A stretch of DNA of 64,000 nt, taken from NCBI RefSeq assembly GCF_036898095.1, contig NC_090768.1, positions 47,705,187 to 47,769,186 on the forward strand, written 5' to 3'. The translations under genes and the position numbers were made by a program. Shown in pieces: positions 10,694 to 22,244 of this stretch; the first letter of the stretch is position 1; each line of letters opens with the position of its first letter. This DNA is from Palaemon carinicauda (Eukaryota > Arthropoda > Malacostraca > Decapoda > Palaemonidae). The notes beneath the pieces are model-generated. The model ran no database searches. It saw only the letters and a list, made by a program, of their open reading frames with translations, and was not told the DNA's origin.

Positions 10694-12649
10694 TCACTTT
10701 TGCTGTGGACCGGAGGACTTGTCTCCTTGACCGCGTCCTCCTCTGTTTCCTCTTCCTCTTGAGGGGTGTCTAGAGGAACCTCTAGCTGATCCTCTAGCTT
10801 TCGGTCGAAAGGTAGTTGACTGCCTCTCGAAAGCCGAAGTAAAGGCTGGCGACTGCATCGCCACTGGCTGGGGTACCAACTGGTAGGTAGTTGGAGGTTG
10901 TGCCACCATCTGGGGCACCGCGGTCGTAGGAAGTTGTTGCTATTGTCTATACTGTTTGGCCAGGCGAGAGGGTAGCCTAGGCCTCTTCGTCTTCCTCTTA
11001 GGTTGGGGACCCTCCTCCGGGGAAGACTTCCTCTTGAGTGATAAGCCCCACTTTTGGAGAAGGTTCCTGTTCTCCGTGGGGGCCTTATCTACTACTTCTT
11101 TGACCACTTCGCTCGGGAAGAGGTCCTTTCCCCAGATACTAGATGAAATCAGCTTCCTGGGTTCATGTCTCACCACAGCCGAGGCGAACACGAACTCTCT
11201 ACAATCCCTTCTGGCTTTAATGAAGCTATAAATGTCTTTGGTCACAGTGGCCAAATGGGTTTTGGCCACTACCATAAACATGTCCGGGTTCTGGGGATTG
11301 CTTGCCTTCGTCTCCAAGGTAGTCTGCAGGGACATAGATGTGGCAAGCCTTTCTTTTGTCTCTTGCTCCCTGCGCAAGAGAAATTCAGACAACTTTGGAA
11401 GGTCCTCACCGAACTGACGTCCAGCAATATCTGCTTCCAACTTCCCGACTGAGAAGGTAAGATGGACGTCCTTCCAGTCACTCTGGTCCATAGGCAAAGT
11501 CAGGGATAAGGGCCTACACTCATCTAGTGAAGGACATCGTTTCTCTGCATCAATAGCCTTTAAGGCTGCCTTTTACCCTTTCTCCATAAAGGGGAAGGCT
11601 CTGGTTGGTGAAGCCACAAATGAGAGGTGCTTCTTACTCAATGCTGGTACTTTTGAGTTAGTGAAGCCCCTCTCTTTCACTGAACTAGCCAGTAAAGCCT
11701 GTGCTTTAGCGTGGTCAAACACTATGACCTCTTTTGGCTCCGTTTCCTCCTTTGAGGCTGGTTCCTTCTTCAAACGGACATAGCAGTCTAGGTACGACTC
11801 TAAGCTGGGCCAGAATTCCACCTCTTCAATGGGTACTGAGCCCAGCTTCTCCGAGATGACAATCTTCCCGGTCGTCATCGGCATGTGTTCTGCATACCAC
11901 CAAGGGTTCACGTCTGAACATAAAGGAAGGTCCTTTACATTAAGCTTCTTCTGAGGCCCGCGTGATGCTGCGAGTCTACGCATCTCCAGCTTCATCGCAG
12001 CTTCTTTTTCGTCACTCTTCTTCTGCATTTGATGGATCATTTCCATGATGGAAGACAGAGTCCTTCCCAAATCAGCTAGAAGAGCAGACGATGTCGAGGG
12101 AACTGGTTCTGGAGCAGGAACCGACGAGATCAACACCGCGTCGACCTCTTCCTCCTCGGTCTCGGGAGCCAGAGCCGACTCCTCCTCATAGCCTTCTGTG
12201 AGAAGGTCCTTCTCTGTGTCCTCTGACACTTCTGACATCCTGTCGTCAAGTTGGATGTCCTTCAATGCGTCCAAGACATCAGACTCTACTGGAATCTGGA
12301 AGCAGGGAATCTCTGAACGAGGCTGGGGGATAACTGCATCCGAAGATGCCCTGGGGAAAAGGTAGGCCCGCATCTTTTCGCTTGGAAGGTAAGGCCCCGT
12401 ATAATTCTTTTGAAAACCCCGGACCCATTTACGCGGCTTTTCCCTTGCCGCATCCCTTGACTCCGCCGACTTAGGGGTGTCAAACGCCTCAGTAATCAAG
12501 TTTGTACATATGTTACATACCTGAGGGTCCCAATACTTAAGATCACCCTTGGTGACTGTGCAGCGTGCGTGCTTCCTGCACAGCTCGTGTCCGCTGAAGT
12601 TCTTATTGCAGACGTTGCAAAACACACTCCCGCACTTGGGCTGGTCCTC
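10694..12649 (-). pseudogene. DIRS-0 ORF1 (gag-like), about 650 codons with two in-frame stops
   Basis: One continuous frame runs from 12649 to 10694 with only two internal stops, a TAA at about 11573 and a TAG at about 10940. N-terminal residues form a zinc-binding cluster (CNVCNKNFSGHELCRKHARC, then CNICTNLI). An acidic stretch follows (12240-12120), then a helical region (SSIMEMIHQMQKKSDEKEAA), a conserved middle domain (RHEPRKLISSSIWGKDLFP), a basic segment (KRKTKRPRLPSR), and a Gln/Arg/Gly-rich tail (RGRGNRGGRGQGDK). RG-rich tails bind nucleic acid. No in-frame AUG precedes the zinc cluster, and a good splice acceptor lies just upstream, so the true start is probably on another exon. Confidence 0.75.
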
Positions 12650-12662
12650 CTGTAAAGAGAAC
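12650..12662 (-). other. candidate 3' splice site before DIRS-0 gag
   Basis: On the minus strand the sequence ctgttctctttacag precedes the gag frame at 12649. The polypyrimidine tract and CAG fit an acceptor consensus. The frame upstream meets a TGA at 12694-12692 without an AUG, so a spliced leader exon is a reasonable inference. Confidence 0.45.
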
Positions 12663-15284
12663 AGATTCCAATGAGTATACAGAGAAAAATCTCACAAAAT
12701 TTAGTATACAATTTATTATCTTTGTATATAGCTTAGGATAGATAAGCTAGAAATGAAAAAGGAAAGACACATTCATGTGCTTCCTGCCCAGCCAAATGCT
12801 GTGACCTCCCACAACATTAAAACTATGGTGATTTCTATTCTAGAAAATCTTTGGAATTTTCCTATCCTATAAGGATATATAAGTGTAATTCAACACTAGT
12901 TTCCAGATGTTTTAATATCGGGAAAATTCTAAATCATTTAAAGAAAGAACTCACTTTCTTTATACTGTACGGTCTCACAATAGGCTGTACATGACAACAC
13001 AGTATATGTCGGAAGAAATTTTGGGTTACCGTATAATCTATACTGTAGTTTTCTACTTGCAGTATGTTCTATACTGCAATTATACTGGCTATTGTATAAT
13101 CATATGCTGAACGGCCGGCTAGTACCTGGGTGCAATGCCATGGTATACTACCTTTGGGACTAATGGGCAGCAGATCGCTGGTTACTGGGTGCCGGCCGGC
13201 AATAGGTAATATGCCGGCAGTTGACTACACCCTGGCTGCCAGCCACTAATCGTAGTAGCCGGCAGAATTGTTGGTGTGCAGTCAGCTGCCGGCCGGCCGC
13301 AGGCTGATGGCAATCTATGCTGGCCGGCGAATATTTCTCAAACCAAAGGTCTGCAGCCCACCCGGCTGCCGGCCGCTAAGCCGGCAGATGAGGACCCAGT
13401 GGTACTAGACAATAACAAAAGAGAAAGCATGGATCTAAGGACTGTGAGAGGACACTGCCTTACTACCTTATATCCAAAATGAGGGATCAAATGGAAGGGA
13501 AGAATGTAACATTCAAGCTTTCATCCATCCATGAAATTGCCGGGCTCTACCAGCAGACATATGGATGGCAGACCAAGGAAGCTCTGAAGAACACTCAACA
13601 GTGAAGAGACTTTTTCCGGCCGGCACGAATAAGCCCAAGCCAGTCCCACAACCTACCAACACTCAGGTTGATTACAGGACGATGGCCAAGGGTTTTTGAT
13701 GGCTAGGCCATCATTAAAGAACAGAGTGGGAGGGATGAGAGTCCTATAAGGTGTGGAAGGAACTGGCCCTAAAGCCTGTCCTACCTCACCTAACAAAACT
13801 CCGTTCCAGTATTAGGGCTATCCCAAGTGGCTAAAGAATTTATTCCTAGCCTAGGGTAGTCTAATACAGTAAAGAGGTTGGCAGCATCTTCCCTGCGCCC
13901 TCCAAACAATAAAGGAACGGGGTTTTAGTGATGTTGTCCCCTAGGCAGTGGAAGAATTATATTCTTCGACTTAGGGTTTAACGGCAAAGGACTAGTCTGC
14001 TAAGCCACAGGGAGAAGGAATCATATCGTACAGAAACCTTCAGGTGTGGCCTAGGGAGGTCTAGCCTCCTATGTCAGCAGCCTAATCTAGCAAAGGAATT
14101 CTATTCACCCTGCTAGATAGCTACTGACCACAGACAGAATACTCTGAGGTTCTGACCAAATCCAAAAACCAGTCTCTCCAGTTACAGGACAAGGACAGAA
14201 ACACCCTAGCCTAGTTTCACCCGAATACTTTTCGAGGGAAAACTGACTAGGGTTAAGCCTAGACTAACTCAGAGGGAAAAGGGATTGCTCTTATACCTCC
14301 AGAGGAGAAAAAGAACAATCGGGGATGTGTACAAAAGTATACTAAAGCCCCTTAAGCTAGTAGCCTGGGCGCAGTGAGAATCGATTACCTAAATCACCGA
14401 AACTCTCGTGTATACTGTCTTTGGAAGAGGAAATTTTATTCAGTAAATATCTTACATGTATAAATTAATGCCTAGAGCTTCAATAAAATTATCACACTAG
14501 GAAAGTCTATTATATCATGCATGAAAGTACTAACAGCAAAACGCCTAGGCTAAGAAGCCTAGCGTAAGCAAGGATCGGTTACCTAAATCACCGAAACTGA
14601 TGAATACTATCAGCATAATATAAAGAATTCCCAGCCGGCAGGCTAAATAGCTAAATTTATTAAAGCTAATAAACCGGGGAAGTCATTCTGGCTAACTAAA
14701 TGACTCGTGCATAGCAAACGACAGCGCCCATGACGCCTCCGGTTAGGCAACAGCTCTTGTTTACGTTAATTTAACCTTGATTCAAATAAAAACGGGCAAG
14801 ACCTTACATTTATACAAAGTAAAGATAATACTCAACTTTCCAGAGGCAGAAGAGCCTGGTGAAAGCCTCATAATGACGAATAAATCCAAAAATAACGAGA
14901 GAGCACAGGGGAAATCACCGAGCTATAGAGCTACGAGATAAGGAATAACATGGCGCCGATGATGATGTCATATACAGACTCAAAACAATGAGGAGCGGTA
15001 CCTTAATAACGGCTCCCCTTCGCTTTCTTGCCACTTTCCCTCTCGAAGCGTTAACGCTATTCGGGGTGAAGATAGCTATGTGGCGTGTCAAGAATACGTC
15101 CTCTGATATTGTGCAATATCCCTATAAGGATAAGTTAGGGATATTCGCTCCAGGAGTTAGAATTCTGGGTACCTTAAGGTAAAATTCTCTGGGAATATCA
15201 CTGTTGTCAAATATACCCTAGGAAGCTACTCATAAGGAACTTCCATCAGGACGACATGGCCTGAGCCCAAAAAATGAGATTAAG
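12663..15284 (-). other. DIRS-0 upstream region without recognisable gene
   Basis: About 2.6 kb upstream of the gag frame with no supported ORF. It contains a cluster of GCCGGC palindromes (13110-13385), a direct repeat of the form 'ttacctaaatcaccgaaact' (about 14386 and 14578), and, near 15230-15280, a block ending in 'catggcctgagcccaaaaaa'. It could be the 5'UTR and intron of DIRS-0, or a separate repeat. I cannot place the 5' end of DIRS-0 with confidence. Confidence 0.4.
13108..13392. repeat. GCCGGC-rich cluster
   Basis: At least eight GCCGGC or GGCCGG palindromic cores occur within 285 bp, some as the overlapping form gccggccggc, with further single sites at about 13617 and 14634. The surrounding DNA is AT-rich, so the composition change is sharp. 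Confidence 0.75.
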
Positions 15285-15454
15285 AAAATTAAAATACCTC
15301 TTTCTCTAAAAAGAAAAGTATTTAATCAGAAAGTCCTACCAGTATTAAATTATGTATCAGCTATCAGTATTTACTTATGCATCAGAAACTTAGAGCACAA
15401 GCTAGTTACAACTCAAAGAGCTATGGAAAGAATAATGATGGAAATATCACTAAG

Positions 15455-15485
<31 letters not shown>

Positions 15486-15765
15486 TAACATGGACACAAG
15501 AGCAAACTAAAATAGAGGATATTGTAACACCATGTAAGAAAAATAAATGGACATGACCACATATAATGAGAATGAGAGATATCAGATGGGCATAAATAAA
15601 GAATGGGTCCCTAAAAAAAAAAAGCAGGAGAAGGAGGAGAAGACAATGAATTGATTAACTAATTTGCGGGTCTAAACTGGCATAGAAAGACCATAAGCAG
15701 ACGCGAGTGGAAGGACATGTCTGAGGCCTTTGTCTTACAGTGGACTAGTTACAGCTGATGAAGAT
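15285..15765 (+). mobile_element. RTE-like LINE 3' fragment
   Basis: The plus strand reads, with a few stops and a frameshift, LKIPLSLKRKVFNQKVLPVL, then LEHKLVTTQRAMERIMMEIS, and after an A-run of 28 bases (15455-15482) RVTWTQEQTKIEDIVTPC and MRMRDIRWA. This is the conserved C-terminal region of RTE-like LINEs (KVFNQCVLPVLTYG... QRxMERxMLxIxxRD). The 3' end matches 1-140. It is 5'-truncated and decayed. Confidence 0.7.
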
Positions 15766-15834
15766 GATCTACACAGTATATATGTATTTATATATTTATA
15801 TACATATCTTTATATATTTTCACATATACAACAC

Positions 15835-15985
15835 ATGTATTATTGTTATTATTACCACTTTTACTAGCAAAGCTACAACACTAGTTTGAAAAGGACCTTA
15901 AAAAGCAAAAGGTTCCTACAAGGGCAGCTCAGTGAAGAAAAGAAATAGAGAAATGAATAAATTATGTATGAGAATAATAAAAAGA
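15835..15985. repeat. interspersed repeat, second copy
   Basis: Matches 215-380, beginning with ATT repeats and containing 'gcaaagctacaacac' and 'cagctcagtgaagaaa'. It keeps the same order relative to the LINE remnant and the DIRS terminus as in the left-edge segment. Confidence 0.55.
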
Positions 15986-16066
15986 AAATATTGAATATAT
16001 TAAGATCAGTAATGTTAAAAGAGGATTAGATATATAATGCTGGTTTCACATGACAAGAAATGTATT

Positions 16067-16309
16067 CCCTTTGACGAAGGAATTAACTAAATGGAAGACA
16101 ACCTGTGAATAGTGGATTTCACGCGCCTTTGCTTTATACACGACACCCAAAAGGTGCTCGCGCGAGGGTTGTAACCTCAGCATTCCATGCTTTTATCTTT
16201 CTCTGGTATAATTGGAAGGTTTTATCAGAAAAGGTATATAAGAAGGACTCTTTTCACCGGGCGCCACAGGTCTCTCCCCAGAAATAGATTTTTCCTTCGT
16301 CAAAATCCC
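16067..16309. mobile_element. 243-bp MITE with terminal inverted repeats
   Basis: Left end ccctttgacgaagg and right end ccttcgtcaaaatccc are inverted. The related segment at 541-560 lacks this insert, so the empty site is visible within the same window. T-rich flanks prevent an exact call of the target duplication. No coding capacity is seen, so mobilisation would need a transposase from elsewhere. A partial copy lies at 4899-4985. Confidence 0.75.
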
Positions 16310-16528
16310 TTTTTTCTAACGGTTTTGTCTTTTATTCGGATTTCCTTACCCAAAACCACGGTTTCCCAATAGGATCCTCCATAGTTGTTTTATATAAAGG
16401 GTTGGGGAAACACAAAAATGATTGATTTTCACAATAATGGTTAGAAATGCATAAAACACAAGATAACTAGAAGCAATAACAAAAACAAATATAAAATTAA
16501 GGGTAAACAATTATCAATGAACATATAT

Positions 16529-16865
16529 GACAAATTTTAAAATAATTTCTATTCTATCTAACCATACAAACCTGAAGCTCTTTACTAAGAAGATATATTT
16601 TGGCCACAGCTGAAACTAACCATAAAACTTTTAGCAAGGTGATACTACCCTCCATTAGTTAGAAGGGGTAGACCAACCACCCCACTTACACAAGCAGTAG
16701 CCAACACAGGCCGCTTTGCAATTCCAGGCAGGACTTCCAGTGGGTAGGTGACATGTAAAAAGCTTCAGGTTTGTATGGTTAGGAAAAATACAAATCATAT
16801 CCAAATTTGTCAATTGTTCCAACACTAAATACAAACTGTCAACTCTTTACTACAGACACTCGTGT
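16529..16865 (-). mobile_element. DIRS-1 terminus with internal complementary region
   Basis: 16529-16580 recurs in reverse complement at 16761-16811, followed directly by aattgttccaacactaaata (16812 on), the presumed complement of the far end. This is homologous to 769-1112 and structurally equal to 57582-57941. The YR gene of DIRS-1 follows at 17290, matching the DIRS order in which the internal complementary region lies 3' of the coding frames. Confidence 0.7.
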
Positions 16866-17289
16866 TTAGGTGGGTGGAAGTCCAAAACCAACTGGCTGGT
16901 CACTGACCCAGGGTGTGACTCTTATGCTTTGCACAAGCTGTGGAAGAGCACACCCTATCACCTCGCTAACTCCCAATGAAAGATAACGGCCTGAACAATT
17001 GTGCAAAGGTGTGAAAGCTAAGCAATTAGACTCGTTAGGGTAAGACTTCACTAGGAGGTATGCATTTTCTTACCTGGATGTTACCCAACTCCTACCTCAC
17101 AGGGAGACTGGGGATGTAACGATATATATGCATATATTTGGATACACTAGGGATGATGAGACACCCCAACAGTTAGAGGACGTCAGCCCCGTCAGAGGGG
17201 AGAATGAAAGACGAAATGGCCAGTCATACACACATTCACACATTACTTACAACTGAGTAACATCTGCCCTGAACCAACTGCTACTTGTC
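16866..17289. other. DIRS-1 3' noncoding region
   Basis: No gene is seen. The first part (to about 16955) also occurs at 1112-1195, where copy A interrupts it. It lies between the internal complementary region and the stop of the YR frame. Confidence 0.5.
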
Positions 17290-18330
17290 CTATGTGGGAA
17301 ATGAAGTGTTAGTGATCATGTTTTGTACAGCCACCAAAGGACCTATGGAGAATGTGTCAAGGTTTCTGTGGATTACGTCTTGCAGGTAAGGGGCGGTGAA
17401 CGTAGACTGACGTTTCCATATGCCAACCTGTAAGATCTGTGTCACAATGAAGTTCTTTCTGAACGACAAGAGCATACTAACACCTCTGACGGTATGAGCT
17501 GTAGGTCTACTGTCAAGAGGGGACAAGTCTGCTTGGAGGCCTCGTTCAATCATTTTCACAATCCAGGAAGAGATTGGGTTCCTTGTAACTCTTCTCTTGA
17601 CTCTACCTTTGCTGACAGTCTATTGAAATGTGGTCAAACTCGAACAGTCTGTTTAAGGTATTTCCTTGGCACCCTAACAGGGCCTAATAACAGTTGATCT
17701 GAGTTATTTGTTACAGTGCAGTCTCAATCCAGAAGGGTCCAAATCTATGATCTGCTACAGCCAGATTTTGAGTTTTAGCAATAAACTCTTGGATGATGTT
17801 GAGTGCCACTTGCCACCATCCCCTTGAATGCATTATGTCATAGGACAGACCCTGTAGCTCACTGACTTTCTTTGCAGAGACCAGATCTAAAAAAACCATC
17901 AGTCAGGTCACGATCTGAGGACCGACTAAGAAGTTCGTAAGGTGCTCCTTTAAAGGATTATAGTACATTCCATATAGATGGTCCAACTTCTGACTGAGGG
18001 CATGATAACTTGAAACTATGTATGAGGAGGGATAATTCCATCAAGTAGGAAATGTCAACTGTGTTTATTTTAAAGGCGAAGCTTAACGCTTAGCAATAGC
18101 ATTTCACCGCCAACACTGAACCGAGTTTTTCCTCCCTAAGGTATAACAATAACTGCTTTTGTTGGAATACTGTAGTGGCATTGAGAGGAGGGATGCCCAT
18201 TCCATGACACTAACCACAGAAGATACAACACTTTGCTTGGTAGATAGCGACAGATGATTCTTAGAAGTATCTAGCCATCTTTCTTGCAACTGGTTGCAAA
18301 AAGCCTCAAGCTGAGAGGAGTTGGTGGATA
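17290..18330 (-). pseudogene. DIRS-1 tyrosine recombinase, frameshifted
   Basis: The N-terminal SAM-like domain contains NHLSLSTKQSVVSSVVSVME (about 18255-18195). Next comes FLDLVSAKKVSELQGLSYD (17899-17840), where the first catalytic Arg expected in a SARRVSEL-like motif reads Lys. The C-terminal core keeps TAHTVRGVSMLLSFRKNF (the HxxR motif, about 17490-17440), IWKRQSTFTAPYLQDV with the likely nucleophile Tyr, and ends GPLVAVQNM. The enzyme would integrate a circular DNA intermediate by site-specific recombination. At least two frameshifts and in-frame stops separate the parts. Confidence 0.75.
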
Positions 18331-20059
18331 ACCTCCAAGCGTGAAGACGTACCAAAGCTACTCTTTTTTGGAAAGATCGGGAAGGAGCTGGAGCTCCCTC
18401 GGGGCCTCTGTGAGCAGATATAGAAGATCCAGGAACCATTCTACATGATGCCACATCAGACCTATTAAGTCATCGATAGGTTTTGCAATGTCTATACAGT
18501 ACTTAGTTCAGACTCCCCTTACTAGGCAGAAGGGAGAGAATGCAGACGACTAGATTGTCCAATGGGTGTTGAAAAGCGTCTTGCTAGACCGCTTGGTGAT
18601 CTGGTACTGGGGAGCCATATAATGGGAGTTTCCAGTTGACAGACTTCTCGGATAGGTCTATTGTCGGCGAACCCTACAAAGTCAAGACTTTGTTGGCTAT
18701 CTGTTGATTCAAGGACCACTCGGTGCCAACTATCTCAGTCTTTCTGCTCAGTTTGTCCGCCAATGAATGATCCGGGCTGAGAAGGCTACTGGGTTATCTT
18801 CTGTCCATCTGATTACTGTACCTATACACCCAAGCAGCAGAGGAGATGTGAAAAAGTACCTCCTTGCCTGTTTATATGAGCCACCATTGTGGTGTAATCC
18901 CTCATCTACACCACAGTGTCTCCTGAAAGGAGCTGTTGGAAGTATTTGAGAGCTAGAAAAGCAGCTTTCATCTCCAGGAGGTTTATGGAGCAGTGTTGTT
19001 TGGCTTCAGACCATAGACAGGGGGTCAGTGCTGCTACAGATAAGCCCCCAAACCTTGTGTTGATACATCTCAATTCCGGGGAAGGAGAGAGCTCTATCCT
19101 CCTGAACAATTGTTATCTGATACCCACCACTGCAGGTCTTTCTTCTGCTCTAACACTATTGGTATCGGTAGATCCAGGTCTTTGTGCTGAGACCCGAATG
19201 TCTTCAGCTGCCACTGGAGAGTTTGAGTGCAGAGACAACTGTTGGGAATCAGGTCCTCTATGGAGGCGAGGTGTCCCAAGAGCTTCTGCCAAACATGCTG
19301 GTAGATTGTCTAGTTTCAGAAACGGTTCTGCTACTAATTTCATTCACTCCATTCTTTACAGGACGGGAAGACTTTGCCTAGATTTGTGTCGATGTTCATC
19401 CCTGGGTATATCAGATTATGCATTGGCTGCAGAGAGGACTTCTCGATGTCTACCATGACTCCTAGATCTTTGCAAAACTCAAGAAGTCTGTCTCGATGAA
19501 GGAGAAGAGCTTCCATTGACTCTGCTGGAATCAGCCCGTTGTCTAAGTAATGGAAAAGACGGATTCCGTTCTTGTGCACCCAATTAACAGTAGGGAAAAC
19601 ACTCTAGAGTGAAAACTTAAGGTGCTGTGGACAGGCCAAAGCACATCACCTTGAACTGGTATACTTTGTTTTGAGGGAGAACCTTAGGTCCTTCCTTGAT
19701 GGATTGATGGGGATCTGGAATTAAGTGTTTTTGAAATCCAGTGTAATCATGAAGTTGTTCGGTCTGATGACCTGTCTGACCGGTTGGGCTGTCTCCATCT
19801 GGAATGGAGTTTGCTGGACAAACTCATTCAGAGCTGAGAGATCTATGATTGGTCTCCAGCCTCCAGATACCTTTTCTACAAGGAAAGAGTCGACAGTAGA
19901 AGCCTGGAAACTCATCTCGGTCTTCTTGGAGAGCGTTCTTCTCCTGCATAGCCTCGTGATCACTGAAAAGGAGGTCAGAGGAGGGAGAGAGAATGTGAAT
20001 GCGACGTGGTATCCTTCTCTGAGGACGAAGATCGACCAAGGTTCAGCCCCATAGAGCAT
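18331..20059 (-). pseudogene. DIRS-1 reverse transcriptase-RNase H, decayed
   Basis: RT begins near 20059 and shows GGWRPIIDLSALNEFVQQT and FQMETAQPVRQVI (19900-19780), then LDFKNT at motif A. Motif C reads HYLDNGLIP (about 19535), so the second Asp of YLDD is Asn. RNase H residues are visible at 19109-18906 (INLLEMKAAFLALKYFQQLL) and continue to 18522. The reading frame is broken several times. RT-RNase H would copy element RNA to DNA in the cytoplasm. Confidence 0.75.
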
Positions 20060-21261
20060 CTACCTCTGCCATCGGCTCAGTAGGGATCCTTCTATAGTTG
20101 GACTGATTTGAGGAATGGCCCCCCCACGGTTATTTCCAAGTTGACCTCTTCTGCTGCTCCTACCTCTTCTGGGTCCTCTCGGCCGAAAGGGTTTTCTTTG
20201 GCCCTGGTTCCTTGCTACTGCCTACTGCAGCTGTTGAGACCCCTTCTTCTGTCCCTGACGTCTTGGTGGATAAGGGCGCTGCTCCTGAGGTACCATGAGG
20301 TAAGGAGACGAAGGAGTGAGTCTTGGCTTGCTTTCCTCCAACTTTCAGCAACTGCTTCGATGTCCTCCCCATTGAAAAGGGAGGGGCCATCCATTGGGGC
20401 ATTATGAAGCCTCATTGGTTTCCTTCTGTGGTACATGCCTCAAGAATTTTGAGACATCCGAATCAAGTCACCTCAAAACCCAGCTGACCCAGAAAGGGTG
20501 ACATCGCCTTTCTATTCTAGTTTCTATTCTACCAGATGGTGAAATCCTCAGTCCTGAATAAGTATCCTACTGTTCCCAACCAGTAATCTAACCATAAAGC
20601 AGCTTGTGAAGAACACTCTGCAAACTGCTCCATGTTAGTGGTATCAGCCACAGAGAAGAAAGCTTGTCTAACAGTAAATTCTGCGTCAGGGCTAGAATTG
20701 CCAGATCCAGAGGGAGGGGATGGGGCATCATACACAATGTCATAAATCTTCCTCTGCCTGACAAAAGGTGGAAGGAGTAAGTGAGAGGAGTTTAATTCTC
20801 GTAGGAATCAAGAATCTCCTGCCACCTGAGCGTAGTCTCTCGGACTGGCACCACTAACCCCTTCCCTGGACCAAGCTAACGATACTTTAGGTTTGGTTGG
20901 CCTAAGAGTGCCATAAGAGAAGTCTGGGACTCTGTCCTTTCCCTTGGCTGGGACAGGTTCCGGTTCCTCCAAGTTATTGACTCTCCTTATGCATGCTAGG
21001 ACCTAAAAGTAGCATGATCAGCATCTCTCTTTTCAAGGGAGGGGTGTTCTTAGGGCTAGAAGAAGGAGAAAGCTTCCCCTCAAAATGGTCCAAACCGTTA
21101 GCAAATGGTTCTTCCTCACCCGAGCTCACATCTATTGGAGCCAGGGGAGCGTGTAGGTCATGCTGGAAGAGGTTTTATGTCTGGAAAATTTCTTTAGATA
21201 CATTTACAAATTCATGTTTTCAGAAGTAACGTGTGATATATGAGACCTCGGAGGTAGACCG
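20060..21261 (-). pseudogene. DIRS-1 gag region, part 1
   Basis: Several short minus-strand frames between 20160 and 21240 form a decayed gag: MYHRRKPMRLHNAPMDGPS (20436), and AALWLDYWLGTVGYL (about 20610-20560), a Trp/Leu-rich segment positioned like QWSGVLSFF in the DIRS-2 gag. Stops are frequent. Continuity with 21626-22110 is inferred because the intervening DNA is a dispersed repeat. Confidence 0.5.
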
Positions 21262-21625
21262 CTATTATTATTATTATTATTATTATTATTACTAGCCAAC
21301 CAGCAACCCTAGTTGGAAAAGCAAGATGCTATAAACCCAAGGGCTCCAATAGGGAAAAATAGCCCAGTGAGGAAAGGAAATAAGGAAATAAATAAATGAT
21401 GAGAATAAATTAACAATAAATCATTCTAAAAACAGTAACAATGCCAAAACAGATATGTGCTATATAAACTATTAACAACGTCAAAAACAGATACATCATA
21501 CATAAACTATATAAAGACTCATGTCAGCCTCGTCAACATAAAAACATCTGCTCCAACTTTGAAAGTTTGAAGTTCTACTGATTCAACTACCTAATTAGGA
21601 AGATCATTCCACAACTATGCTCTGG
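21262..21625. repeat. interspersed repeat, third and longest copy
   Basis: Starts with about ten ATT units at 21264-21293, then 'aaacccaagggctccaatag' and an A-rich section, ending near 'aggaagatcattccacaac'. It shares its first part with 215-380 and 15835-15985. It interrupts the DIRS-1 gag. No ORF is supported. Confidence 0.6.
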
Positions 21626-22110
21626 TTGTGTGAGAGGCAGCCTGTAACCTATGAAAAGTTCCTCAGAAGGTTGTTGCCCTAAGTTAGAGGACCAGTTCTT
21701 TAGGATAGTCTTGATATCTTTACGTTCCCTTGGGCAGATGATAAAATTCGCGAGTAGCGAAGTGGTTTCCCTCTTTACTCCTTCTGTTGGCCTAATGTCC
21801 TTGGGAGGAGCCGCACTTGCAGGAGGCTCCTTACCGGCCAAACGACTCGGAAATACCGGGTCAAGGTCTATGGAGATCAATCTGTAGTTCTCTGTCAGAG
21901 AGATCTCCCTCGGAGACCTCGAGCCCCTACTGGTTCTTGGATAAATAGAATCCCTCGCCGGAAGCATATCCGCTTGTAGGCCCCTTCTCTTTTTTTAAAT
22001 AATAGGAATGATGCCAAATCTCCCCCAGGCTGGGTCTTTGCCGGTGATAAAAGAATCAAATAGCATATATTAATCATCTTTTGACGGTCTAAGTAGGGGA
22101 GAGGATCGTA
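21626..22110 (-). pseudogene. DIRS-1 gag region, part 2
   Basis: A minus frame from 21967 reads PREISLTENYRLISIDLDPV and KRETTSLLANFIICPRERKD, charged and Pro-rich, without a recognised domain. It is placed in the DIRS-1 gag because it lies between the decayed gag part 1 and the insertion of copy C, whose target duplication joins it to 27522. Moderate to low certainty. Confidence 0.4.
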
Positions 22111-22119
22111 TGGTGGGAT
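22111..22119. repeat. target-site duplication of copy C, left
   Basis: tggtgggat, repeated exactly at 27513-27521 on the other side of copy C. Confidence 0.7.
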
Positions 22120-22244
22120 TGATTGATTGAAAGTTTTATGGCATCCTGACATCTAAGGTCATTGACGCCGATAGCATTTATCATACATGAAAAATAAAAG
22201 AGAATTCAATTAAAACCATAAAAGTTAAGATGTCATTATAATAG

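Noticed and set aside
11269..12711. Overlapping ORFs in other frames of the DIRS-0 gag on both strands
   Set aside because: They are shadows of the continuous 644-codon frame, which has zinc and RG motifs.
13276..13482. 68-codon plus-strand ORF in the GCCGGC cluster
   Set aside because: No domain, driven by GC-rich palindromes, no start or splice context.
14988..15182. 64-codon plus-strand ORF near 15 kb
   Set aside because: Opposite to the element direction, no homology pattern, likely chance.
16105..16372. Short plus-strand ORFs over the MITE
   Set aside because: They span the MITE and its flank and contain no transposase motif.
18916..19458. 180-codon plus-strand ORF
   Set aside because: Antisense to DIRS-1 RT-RNase H; no recognisable domain.
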